Notes: a model not told the origin generated them from the letters alone. A stretch of 64,000 nt of DNA from Vibrio sp. 10N (GCF_036245475.1 NZ_BTPM01000001.1:806001-870000), one strand, 5' to 3'. Numbered from the stretch's first letter, positions 10,196 through 19,369 are shown. A program made the numbers and translations.

Positions 10196-13100
10196 ATGAG
10201 TTCTGGTGTGCGTGCGAGTCAGGCAATCAGTCGTTATTTTCAGCTCTGCGTATTTTTTCTATTACTCATGCCTCAGTTAGTGGTGAGTAAAGAACTGCCA
10301 CCTGTTTTTTATCCCTTGTCTTTACAAGCGAATGGACAGTTTCTTGCGGCGAAGCAATTGTTTCCCGGTGTTGAAGGCGGGCTATGGTCTATTGATGTCC
10401 ACAATCGTGTGCGGTTTTATGATGGCACTCGATTTATCGAGTTAGATAGCCTCTCTTTTGATGACAATGACGTCACGTTTTTTCGTGGACAGTTCTGGTA
10501 CGCCAAAGCCAATAAACTGTTCTCGCAGCGACCACTTGGTCAAATTAACCAAATTTATACCACGAAACTGACTGAGCATATTCAATCACTTGGTCATGGT
10601 GGCGAGTATATTTGGTTCGCGACTGGTAGCCAGGTCTACCTTGGCAATGATCATCCCTCAAAGTTTGAGGTCATCCCAATGGATGAGTTTGAACGTTTTT
10701 ATGGTGGTGTTGGGGTCGAAATTACCGCAGCGATAGAAACTCGCGGCACTTGGTATATTGGGACAAACGTCGGCCTTTATCGATGGCAGCATGGTGAGTT
10801 GGATTATGTCGGTACAGTACATCGTGGCGCGATATCCACATTGCTGCTTGAGCCTTACTCAAATCGTTTAGTCATTGGCTATCAATCTGGTGTAGAGATC
10901 TACCCAATCGATGAGCCAACGTTAAGAACCTTTTTTCCTCTCGGTCAGCATGTTCTGTCTTTAGAGAGTACTGCTAGCCATTTCTGGATTGGTACTGAGC
11001 AGGGGCTGTACTGGCTTGAGCAGGATGATCTTACCCTTGAACAAGTCGAATTTAATCCTCACGACGAGTTTGGACTTGCGGGCGATAAAATCTATGCTTT
11101 GGTAGCCGATGGTGCTTTAGGAATGTGGATTGCCACCAACAATGGCGTCCGATACTTCTCGGAGTACGGCAAGTTCTTTGAACGTATTTCTGTATCAATC
11201 GATGAAAACCTCAACCGTCTTGAGCCGAAGCTTGAAGTAATGGATAACCCCCTGGGTGGCTACCGGGTTATTACCAGCAGCGCGCTCTATTCAGTAGATG
11301 AAAATGGCGAGTCTGCCATGATTTACTGGGGTAAAGTCTCTTCACTGGCGCAGCGTGACGAAAATTTGTGGATTGCGACGGCGCGAGGTTTGATGCACTT
11401 GGACCTCGACGCTTATCAAATCACCGCAATGCGGCAAACGATAGATAATATGCCTGCCCAAGTCGAACACATCTCTTTAGGCAGTGGTGATACGCTTTGG
11501 ATCAGTGATGGCTTACGTTTACTCAGTCTCAATGTGACGACTGAACGAGTGAATGATTATGGTGATGACTGGGTAGTGAGTGAACACTTACCCGCTAAGG
11601 TCACTGAAATTTATGCCATGGCGGACAACAGGGCATTGGTTGGTACCGATCACGGCTTGTACATTATTGATGAGGGACGCAGTCGCTACATCGGTGATAG
11701 TGAGCCATTTGGCAGCGTTACTGAGCTGGTAGCCGATGAGCACCGTATTTGGGCTGCCAGCAGTTATGGCGCCTTTTTGTATGATGATCAACAAAAGTCG
11801 TTTAAAAGGTTGGAGTTATTTCAAGATAGTACGCGTCCTGTGTGTGTTACCCAAAGTGAAGGTGTGTTTTGGCTGGTCAGCTCTGCAGGTCTTACTGCTT
11901 ATACTCGTTCAGGGGATATTGTTAGTCATCTTGGTGCGCCTTATGGAGTGATCAGTAACGAATTCATTAATGGCAGCTGTGCTTATAGCGACCAAAGTCG
12001 CTTGATTGTCATCGGCTCGCGTTATGGCATTGTCGAATTTGCGCCTGAACGTATCCTCGACAACCCTGTGCCGACACCGTCAGTTCTGGTCTCCCAAGTG
12101 TCTGTTAACAACTCAGCACGACACCTCGGAGACATACAGAACCTGATGCCCGATGTTGGCTATGGTGATTCGGTAGCCATTCAATTTAGCTTGTGGCCTT
12201 CTGCTCAAGGGCATAGTTTGGTGTATCGCAGTTCCGACGGCGAATGGCAAGATATGCAAGGTTTTCAACTTAATATCGACAAACCCACACCAGGGCTACA
12301 TACCATTGAGGTTGCGGTAAAAGGGGACCGAGCGTTAGACAAGATCACTACGTTTAGCTACCAAGTGAGAACGCCCTGGTATATGACGGGCATGTTCTAC
12401 CTTTTACTTACCATCAGTAGTTTATTGCTTATCGGAGCGGTCATTTACTGGCGTTCACGACGCATTCGTTTTATGAACCGCGCGTTAAAAACACAAGTCG
12501 CTCTAAAGACTGAGCAGCTACAACATCAAAGTCGGGTTTTAGTTGGGAACAACCAGCAGCTTCGTAAGGCGTTTAAAATTCGTCAACAGCTAATCCGAGA
12601 GTTGGTCGAGCAAGCGGCACAGCACAGCGCAAACTTCAAATTGGAATCTTTATCCAATGGCAATCCAGGTTCTGTCTCCAGTTTTGATGGGTTGGACAAT
12701 GTGAAAGCCATTTTTGATGAGCAAAGCTCTTATCCTCTCGTTTGTTCAGTGTCGAGTATTTTGAATTTTACCGTCGAAGCTTGGCGAAAAGAGCTGGACA
12801 GCTACGGTATTAAAGTTGATTTAAAAATGCTAGCGAGCAGCGATAACGTTGTATTGGACACCTGCAATCTGGATATTATTTTCAACTCTATTATTGCCAA
12901 CGCGCTGCGAAGAATGGTGCGAGGACAAGTGATTAGTATCATCGTTGACGATGACGCCAGTAAGCTCAATGTTACTTTCGAGGACAACGGACTACCGTTA
13001 CCGAACTTCAATTCGCAGAACTCGCCGCAATCATTTGATGGAAAAGAGAGTCAACTCGACTTCAGTCCGTCGAGTTTACCTGCTCATATACATCGTTCTG

Positions 13101-13615
13101 GTGGGGAGCTTCAACCAGTGGAGCGCGGCAACATCAATCGTCTTACATTGCGGTGGATGCTATCAATTCAGCCTTCACAATCGGGATCGCCATCCACGCC
13201 TGTTCAGCGGTCACAAGACGTCGATAGGCAACTTGTCAGCTTAGTGACGGAAAAAGAGATGCCGGATGTAAAACCAGATAAACATGAGCAATGGAAGCGA
13301 CAAGTCACCCAACTGGTGGCAGAGCAATATCACGATGCCGAGCTAAGCACTGCATCGGCTGCGAAAGCACTGTTTATTTCTGAGAGGAGCTTCCAAAGAC
13401 GCTTCAAGTCTCAGTTTGACTGTACCTTTACTGACTATTTGACCGATGTGCGTATGGAGAAAGCGTGCGAAATGTTGCTTCAAGGTGAGAAAGTCTCGGA
13501 AGTCGCGTTTGCTTGTGGCTTTAATGACCCGTCATACTTCTCTCAGCGCTTTAAGGTCTATTTCGGTGTCCCGCCATCTAAGTTTGCCATGATGGACATG
13601 AGTGACAGCGACTAG
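10196..13615 (+). CDS. Membrane-anchored beta-propeller / degenerate kinase / AraC-type regulator
   Basis: A very large (~1139 residues) one-chain regulator with no assigned ligand. From the ATG at 10196: signal peptide or signal anchor (~12-35), a long periplasmic region with propeller blades typical of 'two-component regulator propeller' repeats (GGLWSIDVHNRVRFYDG, IWFATGSQVYLG, WIGTEQGLYWL, MWIATNNGVRYF), a Y_Y_Y-like domain (~640-727), one membrane segment (~730-752), a coiled coil, a region like a decayed HATPase (FNSIIANALRRM, VTFEDNGLPLP; ~860-960), and a C-terminal AraC HTH (~1035-1125; SERSFQRRFK, EVAFACGFNDPSYFSQRFK). No receiver domain and no clear phospho-accepting HisKA motif are visible. 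It is monocistronic and ends 9 bases from the convergent pxpC. An upstream TTG (10133) would add 21 residues. Confidence 0.85.
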   Translation: MSSGVRASQAISRYFQLCVFFLLLMPQLVVSKELPPVFYPLSLQANGQFLAAKQLFPGVEGGLWSIDVHNRVRFYDGTRFIELDSLSFDDNDVTFFRGQFWYAKANKLFSQRPLGQINQIYTTKLTEHIQSLGHGGEYIWFATGSQVYLGNDHPSKFEVIPMDEFERFYGGVGVEITAAIETRGTWYIGTNVGLYRWQHGELDYVGTVHRGAISTLLLEPYSNRLVIGYQSGVEIYPIDEPTLRTFFPLGQHVLSLESTASHFWIGTEQGLYWLEQDDLTLEQVEFNPHDEFGLAGDKIYALVADGALGMWIATNNGVRYFSEYGKFFERISVSIDENLNRLEPKLEVMDNPLGGYRVITSSALYSVDENGESAMIYWGKVSSLAQRDENLWIATARGLMHLDLDAYQITAMRQTIDNMPAQVEHISLGSGDTLWISDGLRLLSLNVTTERVNDYGDDWVVSEHLPAKVTEIYAMADNRALVGTDHGLYIIDEGRSRYIGDSEPFGSVTELVADEHRIWAASSYGAFLYDDQQKSFKRLELFQDSTRPVCVTQSEGVFWLVSSAGLTAYTRSGDIVSHLGAPYGVISNEFINGSCAYSDQSRLIVIGSRYGIVEFAPERILDNPVPTPSVLVSQVSVNNSARHLGDIQNLMPDVGYGDSVAIQFSLWPSAQGHSLVYRSSDGEWQDMQGFQLNIDKPTPGLHTIEVAVKGDRALDKITTFSYQVRTPWYMTGMFYLLLTISSLLLIGAVIYWRSRRIRFMNRALKTQVALKTEQLQHQSRVLVGNNQQLRKAFKIRQQLIRELVEQAAQHSANFKLESLSNGNPGSVSSFDGLDNVKAIFDEQSSYPLVCSVSSILNFTVEAWRKELDSYGIKVDLKMLASSDNVVLDTCNLDIIFNSIIANALRRMVRGQVISIIVDDDASKLNVTFEDNGLPLPNFNSQNSPQSFDGKESQLDFSPSSLPAHIHRSGGELQPVERGNINRLTLRWMLSIQPSQSGSPSTPVQRSQDVDRQLVSLVTEKEMPDVKPDKHEQWKRQVTQLVAEQYHDAELSTASAAKALFISERSFQRRFKSQFDCTFTDYLTDVRMEKACEMLLQGEKVSEVAFACGFNDPSYFSQRFKVYFGVPPSKFAMMDMSDSD

Positions 13616-13624
13616 GCAGCATGG

Positions 13625-14590
13625 TTATAGCGAAAAATGTCGATAGAAGGCTTGTTGCTTAAGTCGCTCAAGTGGTGCAGGGCTTAGCTTAAAGCGAAGC
13701 TTTTCACCTGGTCTTAGCTGTGCTGCAATCGATAAATCACGGAAGGCAATCACCCCAAGTTTTTGATAGCCACCTAATGTTTGATGGTCACAGAGCATGA
13801 GGATTGGATTACCGTCGGGTGGCACTTGCACCGATCCGGTTACAATACCTTCTGATATCAATGAAGGCAGATGCTGACAGTGGTTAGCAATGCTGCTATC
13901 GCTGGATTCAAGTCGGATCCCCATACGGTTGCTGTTTGCCGAAACAGTATAGCTTTGTTCTAGCAGCTTGTTTCTCAGCAAGGGTTCAATTTGTTCGAAC
14001 TGAAAACAGGGGAGCAGGTGTAAGGTGCGCTCTCCGACATAACGAGGGATAGCACATCTAGGCATTGGATGATGGTTTGCCTCAACGCTCTGATGTAGCC
14101 GCTCACTTCTATTGATGTTTAGCTTATCACCACAAGAGAGAGGTTGGCCTGGAGCAATCCCTCCTACGCCGTCACGTTCTACGGTTGAACTGCTGCCCAT
14201 GAAAGGTTCGACATCGAATCCACTCGCCACGGATAAGTAAGTTCGACAGCCGCTTCGAGGTACCTTAAGGTGTAACTCTTGCCCTTCCTTTAAAGAAAAA
14301 ACACGCCAGTTTTCAATAGGATCAGCTGCGAAACGTGCGTGTATTTCAGCATGGCAATCGGCACCAGTTAGCGCTAAAACCAGATCGCGCTGGGCACGAA
14401 ACTTCACGCGCCCAAGCAAGATCTCTAAACTGGTCGCGGTCATCGGATTTCCCAGCAATTTTTGTCCCCAACAATGTGCATGCCAGTCAGCAGCGCCACC
14501 TTGAGTTAGCCCATATCGTGACGCATTGCGGCGACCTAAATCTTGTGTTGTTACATGGTGACCATTGTTAATCACGACAAGAGCGCTCAT
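13625..14590 (-). CDS. pxpC: 5-oxoprolinase subunit C (KipA / biotin-dependent carboxyltransferase-like)
   Basis: PxpC acts with PxpA and PxpB in the ATP-dependent opening of 5-oxoproline to glutamate, a housekeeping repair of spontaneously cyclised glutamine. The 321 residues have the family N-terminus (TTQDLGRRNASRYGLTQGGAADWHA) in shortened form here as DLGRRNASRYGLTQGG, and the mid-protein motif EGIVTGSVQVPPDGNPI. The start overlaps the pxpB stop by 4 bases and has a strong AGGAGGT ribosome binding site inside pxpB. The gene converges on the propeller-AraC regulator with only 9 bases between. Confidence 0.92.
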   Translation of the reverse strand: MSALVVINNGHHVTTQDLGRRNASRYGLTQGGAADWHAHCWGQKLLGNPMTATSLEILLGRVKFRAQRDLVLALTGADCHAEIHARFAADPIENWRVFSLKEGQELHLKVPRSGCRTYLSVASGFDVEPFMGSSSTVERDGVGGIAPGQPLSCGDKLNINRSERLHQSVEANHHPMPRCAIPRYVGERTLHLLPCFQFEQIEPLLRNKLLEQSYTVSANSNRMGIRLESSDSSIANHCQHLPSLISEGIVTGSVQVPPDGNPILMLCDHQTLGGYQKLGVIAFRDLSIAAQLRPGEKLRFKLSPAPLERLKQQAFYRHFSL

Positions 14591-15270
14591 AGCTCACCTC
14601 CTAAGGTTAAAAAGGTGCTTCGATCGATGGGCTCGAACTGCACTTTGTCTCCAATACGAAGTAATGACTTTTCTGGAGCGGACCGATCAAACAAAGTCAG
14701 TGGGCAGTTTCCTATGATTTGCCAGCCACCTGGTGTGTCGCTGGGATACACGGCGGTTTGATTGTTGGCAATGCCGACACTCCCTTTGGGCACCCGAGTT
14801 CGAGGGGTTTGATGTCTTGGAGTGTGCAGCGCTTTGGGCAGTTCAGCCAGAAAGGCGAAGCCGGGAGCAAAACCAATAGCACAAACCGTATAGGTTGAGC
14901 GGCAATGGAGGGTGATCACTTCTTCTACCGAAAGCGAATGGCGCTTGGCGAGTGATGCTAAGTCGGGCGCGACTTCTGAAGCGTAATAGGTGGGAAGCGT
15001 GATGGGTTTAAGGTGGTTGTGTGATGGCAGAGAGTTAAGGTCAATGTTTTGAATGTATTCCGTGAGCGCTTCTGGAGAGCAGGAAAGAGGGTGAAACTCG
15101 ATAAGTAACGTCGTGTATGAAGGTGTACAGTTGGTGATAGTGCTGGAAAATGCTCGCTCTATGACGGACGCATATTGGCCAATGATAGCAGGCAGCTCCA
15201 AGTCAATAGCATGACCAAACTCAAGCAGAATCGCTGACTCACCAACAGAATGTATAGCAGGCTTAATCAT
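14587..15270 (-). CDS. pxpB: 5-oxoprolinase subunit B (KipI family)
   Basis: The 227-residue PxpB partner of the 5-oxoprolinase complex; the family was first known from KipI, a kinase inhibitor of Bacillus. Recognisable features are the start SVGESAILLEFGHAIDLE, the motif IGFAPGFAFLAELP, and TPRTRVPKGSVGIANNQTAV with GGWQIIGNCPL. Its stop overlaps pxpC by 4 bases and its start overlaps the pxpA stop by 1 base, so all three subunits are coupled. Confidence 0.92.
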   Translation of the reverse strand: MIKPAIHSVGESAILLEFGHAIDLELPAIIGQYASVIERAFSSTITNCTPSYTTLLIEFHPLSCSPEALTEYIQNIDLNSLPSHNHLKPITLPTYYASEVAPDLASLAKRHSLSVEEVITLHCRSTYTVCAIGFAPGFAFLAELPKALHTPRHQTPRTRVPKGSVGIANNQTAVYPSDTPGGWQIIGNCPLTLFDRSAPEKSLLRIGDKVQFEPIDRSTFLTLGGEL

Positions 15271-16022
15271 TATTGGCTCTCTCCTTTGGCTGTTGCGTTG
15301 GAGATGCGAGTACGTAGAGCCTTTGCCACGTTAATCGAAGCTTGATTGTCGCCATGAACACAAAGTGTGTCGATATAAAGGGTCAGTGGCTGCTTATCTA
15401 TGGTTTCGATAGGGGCATGGCCAATAAATGCGTCAGCTTGGGCTAAAATTTCATCTTGTTGATGAAGAACTGCGTTGTCTAGACTTCGTGGAGCTAATAA
15501 ACCCGAGTTTAAATAACGGCGATCGGCAAAGCCTTCCAGGATGAGCGGGACTCCAACTTCTGCGGCTAAATCATCATACTGTTGATGCTCATTGGTCGCC
15601 AATATCATCAAAGGCAGCGCCAAGGAATGTGCAGCAGACAATATGGCGGTAAATACTGCGGGAGATGACATCATGTCATTGTAAAGTGCGCCATGAGGTT
15701 TGATATAGCTGACCGTACCACCGTGGTGTTGGGTAATCGCTTGTAAAGCACCAACCTGATACAAAATCGATTCCGTAATCGCACTTTCTTCCATAGCGAT
15801 AGAACGTCGACCAAAACCTTGTAGATCAGGGTAACCTGGGTGGGCGCCAATAGTGACATTATGTTTTAGACATAATGCGACGGTTCTTGACATATGTTGG
15901 GGATCTGAGGCGTGGAAACCACAAGCAATGTTCGCCATATCCAATAGCGGGATGAGAGCGTCATCGCTGCCCATTTTCCAGTGGCCAAAACTTTCTCCCA
16001 CATCACCATTTAACGTCAACAT
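15270..16022 (-). CDS. pxpA: 5-oxoprolinase subunit A (LamB/YcsF family)
   Basis: The 250-residue first subunit of the 5-oxoprolinase complex. Signature motifs are LNGDVGESFG at the N-terminus, ANIACGFHASDP, IGAHPGYPDLQGFGRR and YIKPHGALYND, plus a late CVHGDN. It opens the pxpABC operon. A minus-strand promoter lies just upstream (16075-16103), and a separate structured transcript appears to end before it (16142-16270). Confidence 0.94.
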   Translation of the reverse strand: MLTLNGDVGESFGHWKMGSDDALIPLLDMANIACGFHASDPQHMSRTVALCLKHNVTIGAHPGYPDLQGFGRRSIAMEESAITESILYQVGALQAITQHHGGTVSYIKPHGALYNDMMSSPAVFTAILSAAHSLALPLMILATNEHQQYDDLAAEVGVPLILEGFADRRYLNSGLLAPRSLDNAVLHQQDEILAQADAFIGHAPIETIDKQPLTLYIDTLCVHGDNQASINVAKALRTRISNATAKGESQ

Positions 16023-16074
16023 AGACCCATTCCTTTTCCGAGCAGAATATGTAGCGGAGGCTACTTAGCTATAA

Positions 16075-16103
16075 ATTATGTCGTGAGGGAAAAATATTTA
16101 CAA
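16075..16103 (-). promoter_or_regulatory. Probable sigma-70 promoter of pxpABC
   Basis: Read on the minus strand: -35 TTGTAA (16103-16098), 17-base spacer, -10 CATAAT (16080-16075). Transcription would start about 50 bases before the pxpA ATG, downstream of the candidate ncRNA terminator. Confidence 0.55.
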
Positions 16104-16141
16104 TTTGCAGTGATGGGATTGTGAGGCAGTTTGGAGCAGAC

Positions 16142-16270
16142 AAAAAAAATCGCGGCATAGCCGGGGGACCATACCGCGGGTGTCAATGACACCTTCGCTT
16201 GCTGCCGGAGTGATGTGGTCGCCCACATCACCTCTGGAATTTCGATTAACAGGAGCAGGTTGCTCTGTTG
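16142..16270 (-). ncRNA. Candidate structured small RNA or leader ending in an intrinsic terminator
   Basis: On the minus strand four hairpins follow each other in ~130 bases. (1) 16269-16248, nine pairs with one bulge. (2) 16237-16205, a 9-bp perfect stem GTGATGTGG/CCACATCAC extended by five more pairs. (3) 16193-16179, GGTGTC/GACACC. (4) 16178-16151, a GC-rich stem CGCGGTAT/ATGCCGCG followed by eight U. Stem four needs G-U pairs that exist only in the minus-strand RNA, which fixes the strand. I see no credible reading frame. I do not recognise the family. It may be a free sRNA, because pxpA has its own promoter downstream, or an attenuated leader. Confidence 0.6.
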
Positions 16271-16552
16271 GGATTAACTATAAGTAATTCGACTTAATTT
16301 CCTTATAAAAATAACGGCAACTTACCATGAAGATCGCGCCATTTTATAGATGGTTTAATAAGTTGTTGTATTTTAATGATTTTATATTTATTCAGATTCA
16401 ATCTATGTCATTGTTTTGTCACCAAGGTAGAGTTCTACTCGACATTTTGACGTAATTGACGGACATATTTTGACAAATAATACGTTTGCAATTCGGTTTA
16501 AATTGACATAACGCAAAGCGGAAAATAAGGTTACGCCTTTAAAATGACTGTT

Positions 16553-16571
16553 AATGTTAATATTTCTCATT
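16553..16571. promoter_or_regulatory. Fur box upstream of feoA
   Basis: The 19 bases AATGTTAATATTTCTCATT match 15 of 18 informative positions of the classic Fur box (AATGATAATnATTATCATT). They lie 25 bases before the feoA ATG, where iron-loaded Fur would block the feoABC promoter. Confidence 0.75.
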
Positions 16572-16596
16572 ACCAATCATAGTTTGGGTGAATAGA

Positions 16597-16827
16597 ATGA
16601 AGCTTGCTGATTTGAACATCGGAAGCAGTGGTAAAATCACTGCGTTGACGGGGCTCTCCAATGATGTCCGTAAGAAATTGATGGTAATGGGGTTATTACC
16701 AGATACAGAAGTAAAAGTGATTCGCCGTGCTCCTATGGGCGATCCACTGCAAATTGAAGTGCGTGGTGTATCGTTAGCCGTTCGTCAGGCCATTGCACAA
16801 TCTATCGAAGTGGAGTCATTGTCATGA
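16597..16827 (+). CDS. feoA: Ferrous iron transport protein A
   Basis: A 76-residue SH3-like cytosolic protein that supports FeoB in Fe2+ uptake. The fold signature is MKLADLNIGSSGKITAL...KLMVMGLLPDTEVKVI...GDPLQIEVRGVSLAVR. The ATG at 16597 is preferred over a GTG three codons upstream because GGGTG sits 6 bases before it and the length suits the family. It overlaps feoB by 4 bases and follows a Fur box. Confidence 0.93.
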   Translation: MKLADLNIGSSGKITALTGLSNDVRKKLMVMGLLPDTEVKVIRRAPMGDPLQIEVRGVSLAVRQAIAQSIEVESLS

Positions 16828-19094
16828 ACTACACCATTCTGACTGTCGGTAACCCAAATAGCGGTAAAACGACCTTGTTTAATGGTCTGACGGGCGCTAA
16901 ACAGCAAGTTGGCAACTGGGCCGGTGTTACTGTTGAGAAAAAAACAGGCCAATATAGCCACGCCGGTGACCAGTTTGAGCTGACTGACTTACCGGGTATC
17001 TATGCGCTAGATAGTGGTAATGATGGCAACAGTATCGATGAATCTATTGCCTCACGTGCAGTGCTTACACACCCAGCGGATTTAATTATTAATGTTGTCG
17101 ATGCGACAAGTCTTGAGCGCAGTCTCTATATGACATTGCAGCTTCGTGAGCTTGGCCGCCCAATGGTTGTAGTCTTAAATAAAATGGACGCACTGAAGAG
17201 AGAGCGTCTAAAGCTGGATGTAGTCGGTCTAGAGCAGGCGCTGGGTTGCCCTGTACTTACTCTGTCGGCCACAGACAGAGATCAGGTTCGTGCGTTAAAA
17301 GAGCGTTTGCATAAAACAGTCGTTCAAGGACTTACCCTTGACGCACTTGCCATTAATTATGGCACTGAGATGGAACAGGCGATCGCAAAAGTTGAGCCGA
17401 CATTTGCCGCTGAGTCTGTGAGCCCACGTGCTCTGGCTATTCGTGCGCTCGAGAATGATGTGATGGTGCTTAACGCGTTAAGCTCTGAGCAAAGAGACGA
17501 GATTGAGTTGGTGGGTAAGCAAAGTGGTCTCGATATCGATCTGCAAGTCGCTGACACCAAATACACTTTCTTGCATGAGCAGTGTAAAAAGCTGCGCCGT
17601 AGTGAAGGCAAATTAAGTCGCAGTTTTACGGAAAAAGTGGATGGTTTCATTCTCAATAAATATGTGGGTGTTCCTTTCTTCTTTGTGGTCATGTATCTCA
17701 TGTTCATGTTCTCTATTAACATCGGTAGCGCGTTCATCGATTTCTTCGATATCGGTGTCGGTGCGTTATTGGTTGATGGTGGACACTACCTTCTTGATGA
17801 TCACTTACCGGTTTGGTTAGTAACCCTTATTGCTGACGGTGTGGGTGGCGGTATCCAAACCGTTGCGACTTTCATTCCAGTTATCGCTGCGCTTTATCTA
17901 TTCTTAGCGGTACTAGAGAGTTCCGGTTACATGTCCCGCGCAGCGTTTGTGCTTGATAAAGTGATGCAAAAAATCGGCCTTCCGGGTAAAGCGTTTGTAC
18001 CGCTGGTTCTTGGTTTCGGTTGTAACGTGCCTTCAATTATGGCGACACGTACACTAGACCAAGAGCGTGAGCGTAAGCTCGCTGCGTCTATGGCGCCATT
18101 TATGTCATGTGGCGCTAGACTTCCGGTTTACGCGCTGTTTGCTGCGGCGTTCTTCCCAGAAAGTGGCCAGAATGTTGTATTTGCGCTTTACCTACTCGGT
18201 ATTGTTGCTGCCGTCTTTACCGGCCTAGTCCTTAAACACACCATCTATCCAGGTTCGAGTGATAGCCTAGTGATGGAGATGCCAGATTACGAGCTGCCGA
18301 CGTTCCAGAACGTTATGATTAAGACATGGCAGAAACTGAAGCGCTTCGTATTAGGTGCAGGTAAAACCATTGTCTTGGTTGTCACCATTCTAAGCTTTCT
18401 AAACTCAGTGGGTACTGATGGCACCTTTGGTAACGAAGACAGCGAAAATTCTGTTCTGTCTAAAGCTGCTCAAATTGTTACACCAGTCTTCGCGCCAATG
18501 GGTATTCAGCAAGACAACTGGCCTGCAACGGTCGGTATTATCACGGGTATCTTTGCTAAAGAAGCGGTGGTTGGCACGTTAAATAGCCTTTACACCTCAA
18601 GTGAAGGTGAAGAGGGTGAGTACGATTTAGTGGCTAGCCTACAAGAAGCGGTAGCATCTATCCCTGCAAACCTTGCGGACTTGAGCTACTCCGATCCACT
18701 GGGCGTTGATGTCGGTGATTTGTCTGATTCAACTGCTGTGGCAGAGGAGCAAGCAGTAGACACGTCTATCTTCGGTAATCTTAAAGGCTACTTTGTTACC
18801 AGTAATGCCGCGTTTGCTTACCTTATCTTCATCTTGCTGTACACACCTTGTGTAGCAGCGATGGGCGCCTACGTGAAAGAGTTTGGGCAAAAGTACGCGC
18901 GCTTTATTGCGGTATGGACTATGGGTCTAGCCTACGGTGGCGCAACGCTATACTACCAAGTGACTCACTTTGCTCAGCACCCAATGACCAGCGCAGCGTG
19001 GATTGTCGCTATCTTGGCTATTTGTGCCATCGTCTGGAAGCTGCTTAAAAGCCAAAGTAAGAAACAGACCGAGTTGGAGATCCAAGTGGTATGA
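16824..19094 (+). CDS. feoB: Ferrous iron transporter B, GTPase permease
   Basis: The main Fe2+ permease of the inner membrane, 756 residues. The N-terminal G domain shows G1 GNPNSGKTT (~8), G3 DLPGIYAL and G4 NKMD, followed by a helical GDI-like region. The C-terminal membrane part holds two gate regions with the family cysteines: LGFGCNVPSIMATRTLDQ and PFMSCGARLPVYALF, plus ITGIFAKEAVVGTLNSLY. It is flanked by feoA and feoC with 4-base overlaps at each junction, the Vibrio feoABC arrangement. Confidence 0.97.
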   Translation: MNYTILTVGNPNSGKTTLFNGLTGAKQQVGNWAGVTVEKKTGQYSHAGDQFELTDLPGIYALDSGNDGNSIDESIASRAVLTHPADLIINVVDATSLERSLYMTLQLRELGRPMVVVLNKMDALKRERLKLDVVGLEQALGCPVLTLSATDRDQVRALKERLHKTVVQGLTLDALAINYGTEMEQAIAKVEPTFAAESVSPRALAIRALENDVMVLNALSSEQRDEIELVGKQSGLDIDLQVADTKYTFLHEQCKKLRRSEGKLSRSFTEKVDGFILNKYVGVPFFFVVMYLMFMFSINIGSAFIDFFDIGVGALLVDGGHYLLDDHLPVWLVTLIADGVGGGIQTVATFIPVIAALYLFLAVLESSGYMSRAAFVLDKVMQKIGLPGKAFVPLVLGFGCNVPSIMATRTLDQERERKLAASMAPFMSCGARLPVYALFAAAFFPESGQNVVFALYLLGIVAAVFTGLVLKHTIYPGSSDSLVMEMPDYELPTFQNVMIKTWQKLKRFVLGAGKTIVLVVTILSFLNSVGTDGTFGNEDSENSVLSKAAQIVTPVFAPMGIQQDNWPATVGIITGIFAKEAVVGTLNSLYTSSEGEEGEYDLVASLQEAVASIPANLADLSYSDPLGVDVGDLSDSTAVAEEQAVDTSIFGNLKGYFVTSNAAFAYLIFILLYTPCVAAMGAYVKEFGQKYARFIAVWTMGLAYGGATLYYQVTHFAQHPMTSAAWIVAILAICAIVWKLLKSQSKKQTELEIQVV

Positions 19095-19321
19095 TCCTGT
19101 CCCAGTTGAAAGCGCATATTGAAGAAAACCCAGGTGTAAGTCGTCAGGACTTAGCAAAGCAGTTTGCTCTTAGTGAGGATGGTGTGGATGCGATGCTGGC
19201 GATCTGGATTCGAAAAGGAAAGCTTTCAAGGACGGAAGACTGTGATAAGAAAGGGCAGGTGGTTCGTGTGAGGTATCACGTGAATCAGACAGATGGCCTC
19301 TCTTTGAACGTAACTATGTAA
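19091..19321 (+). CDS. feoC: FeoC-like winged-helix protein
   Basis: A 76-residue small protein with a winged-helix core (NPGVSRQDLAKQFALSEDGV, then MLAIWIRKGKLSR). FeoC proteins associate with FeoB and are needed for Vibrio Feo function. Only one cysteine (EDCDKK) is present, so the four-cysteine Fe-S site of enterobacterial FeoC is missing; this is the known Vibrio form. Its TAA stop (19319-19321) is the first three bases of a 17-bp tandem repeat, and an insertion sequence begins 70 bases downstream. Confidence 0.88.
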   Translation: MILSQLKAHIEENPGVSRQDLAKQFALSEDGVDAMLAIWIRKGKLSRTEDCDKKGQVVRVRYHVNQTDGLSLNVTM

Positions 19322-19369
19322 TCTCAAAAACAACGTAATCTCAAAAACAACGTAATCTCAAAAACAACG
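19319..19369. repeat. Tandem repeat, 17 bp x 3, starting in the feoC stop codon
   Basis: Three perfect copies of TAATCTCAAAAACAACG at 19319-19335, 19336-19352 and 19353-19369, then TAG. The first copy supplies the feoC stop codon; each later copy carries another TAA. Confidence 0.95.
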
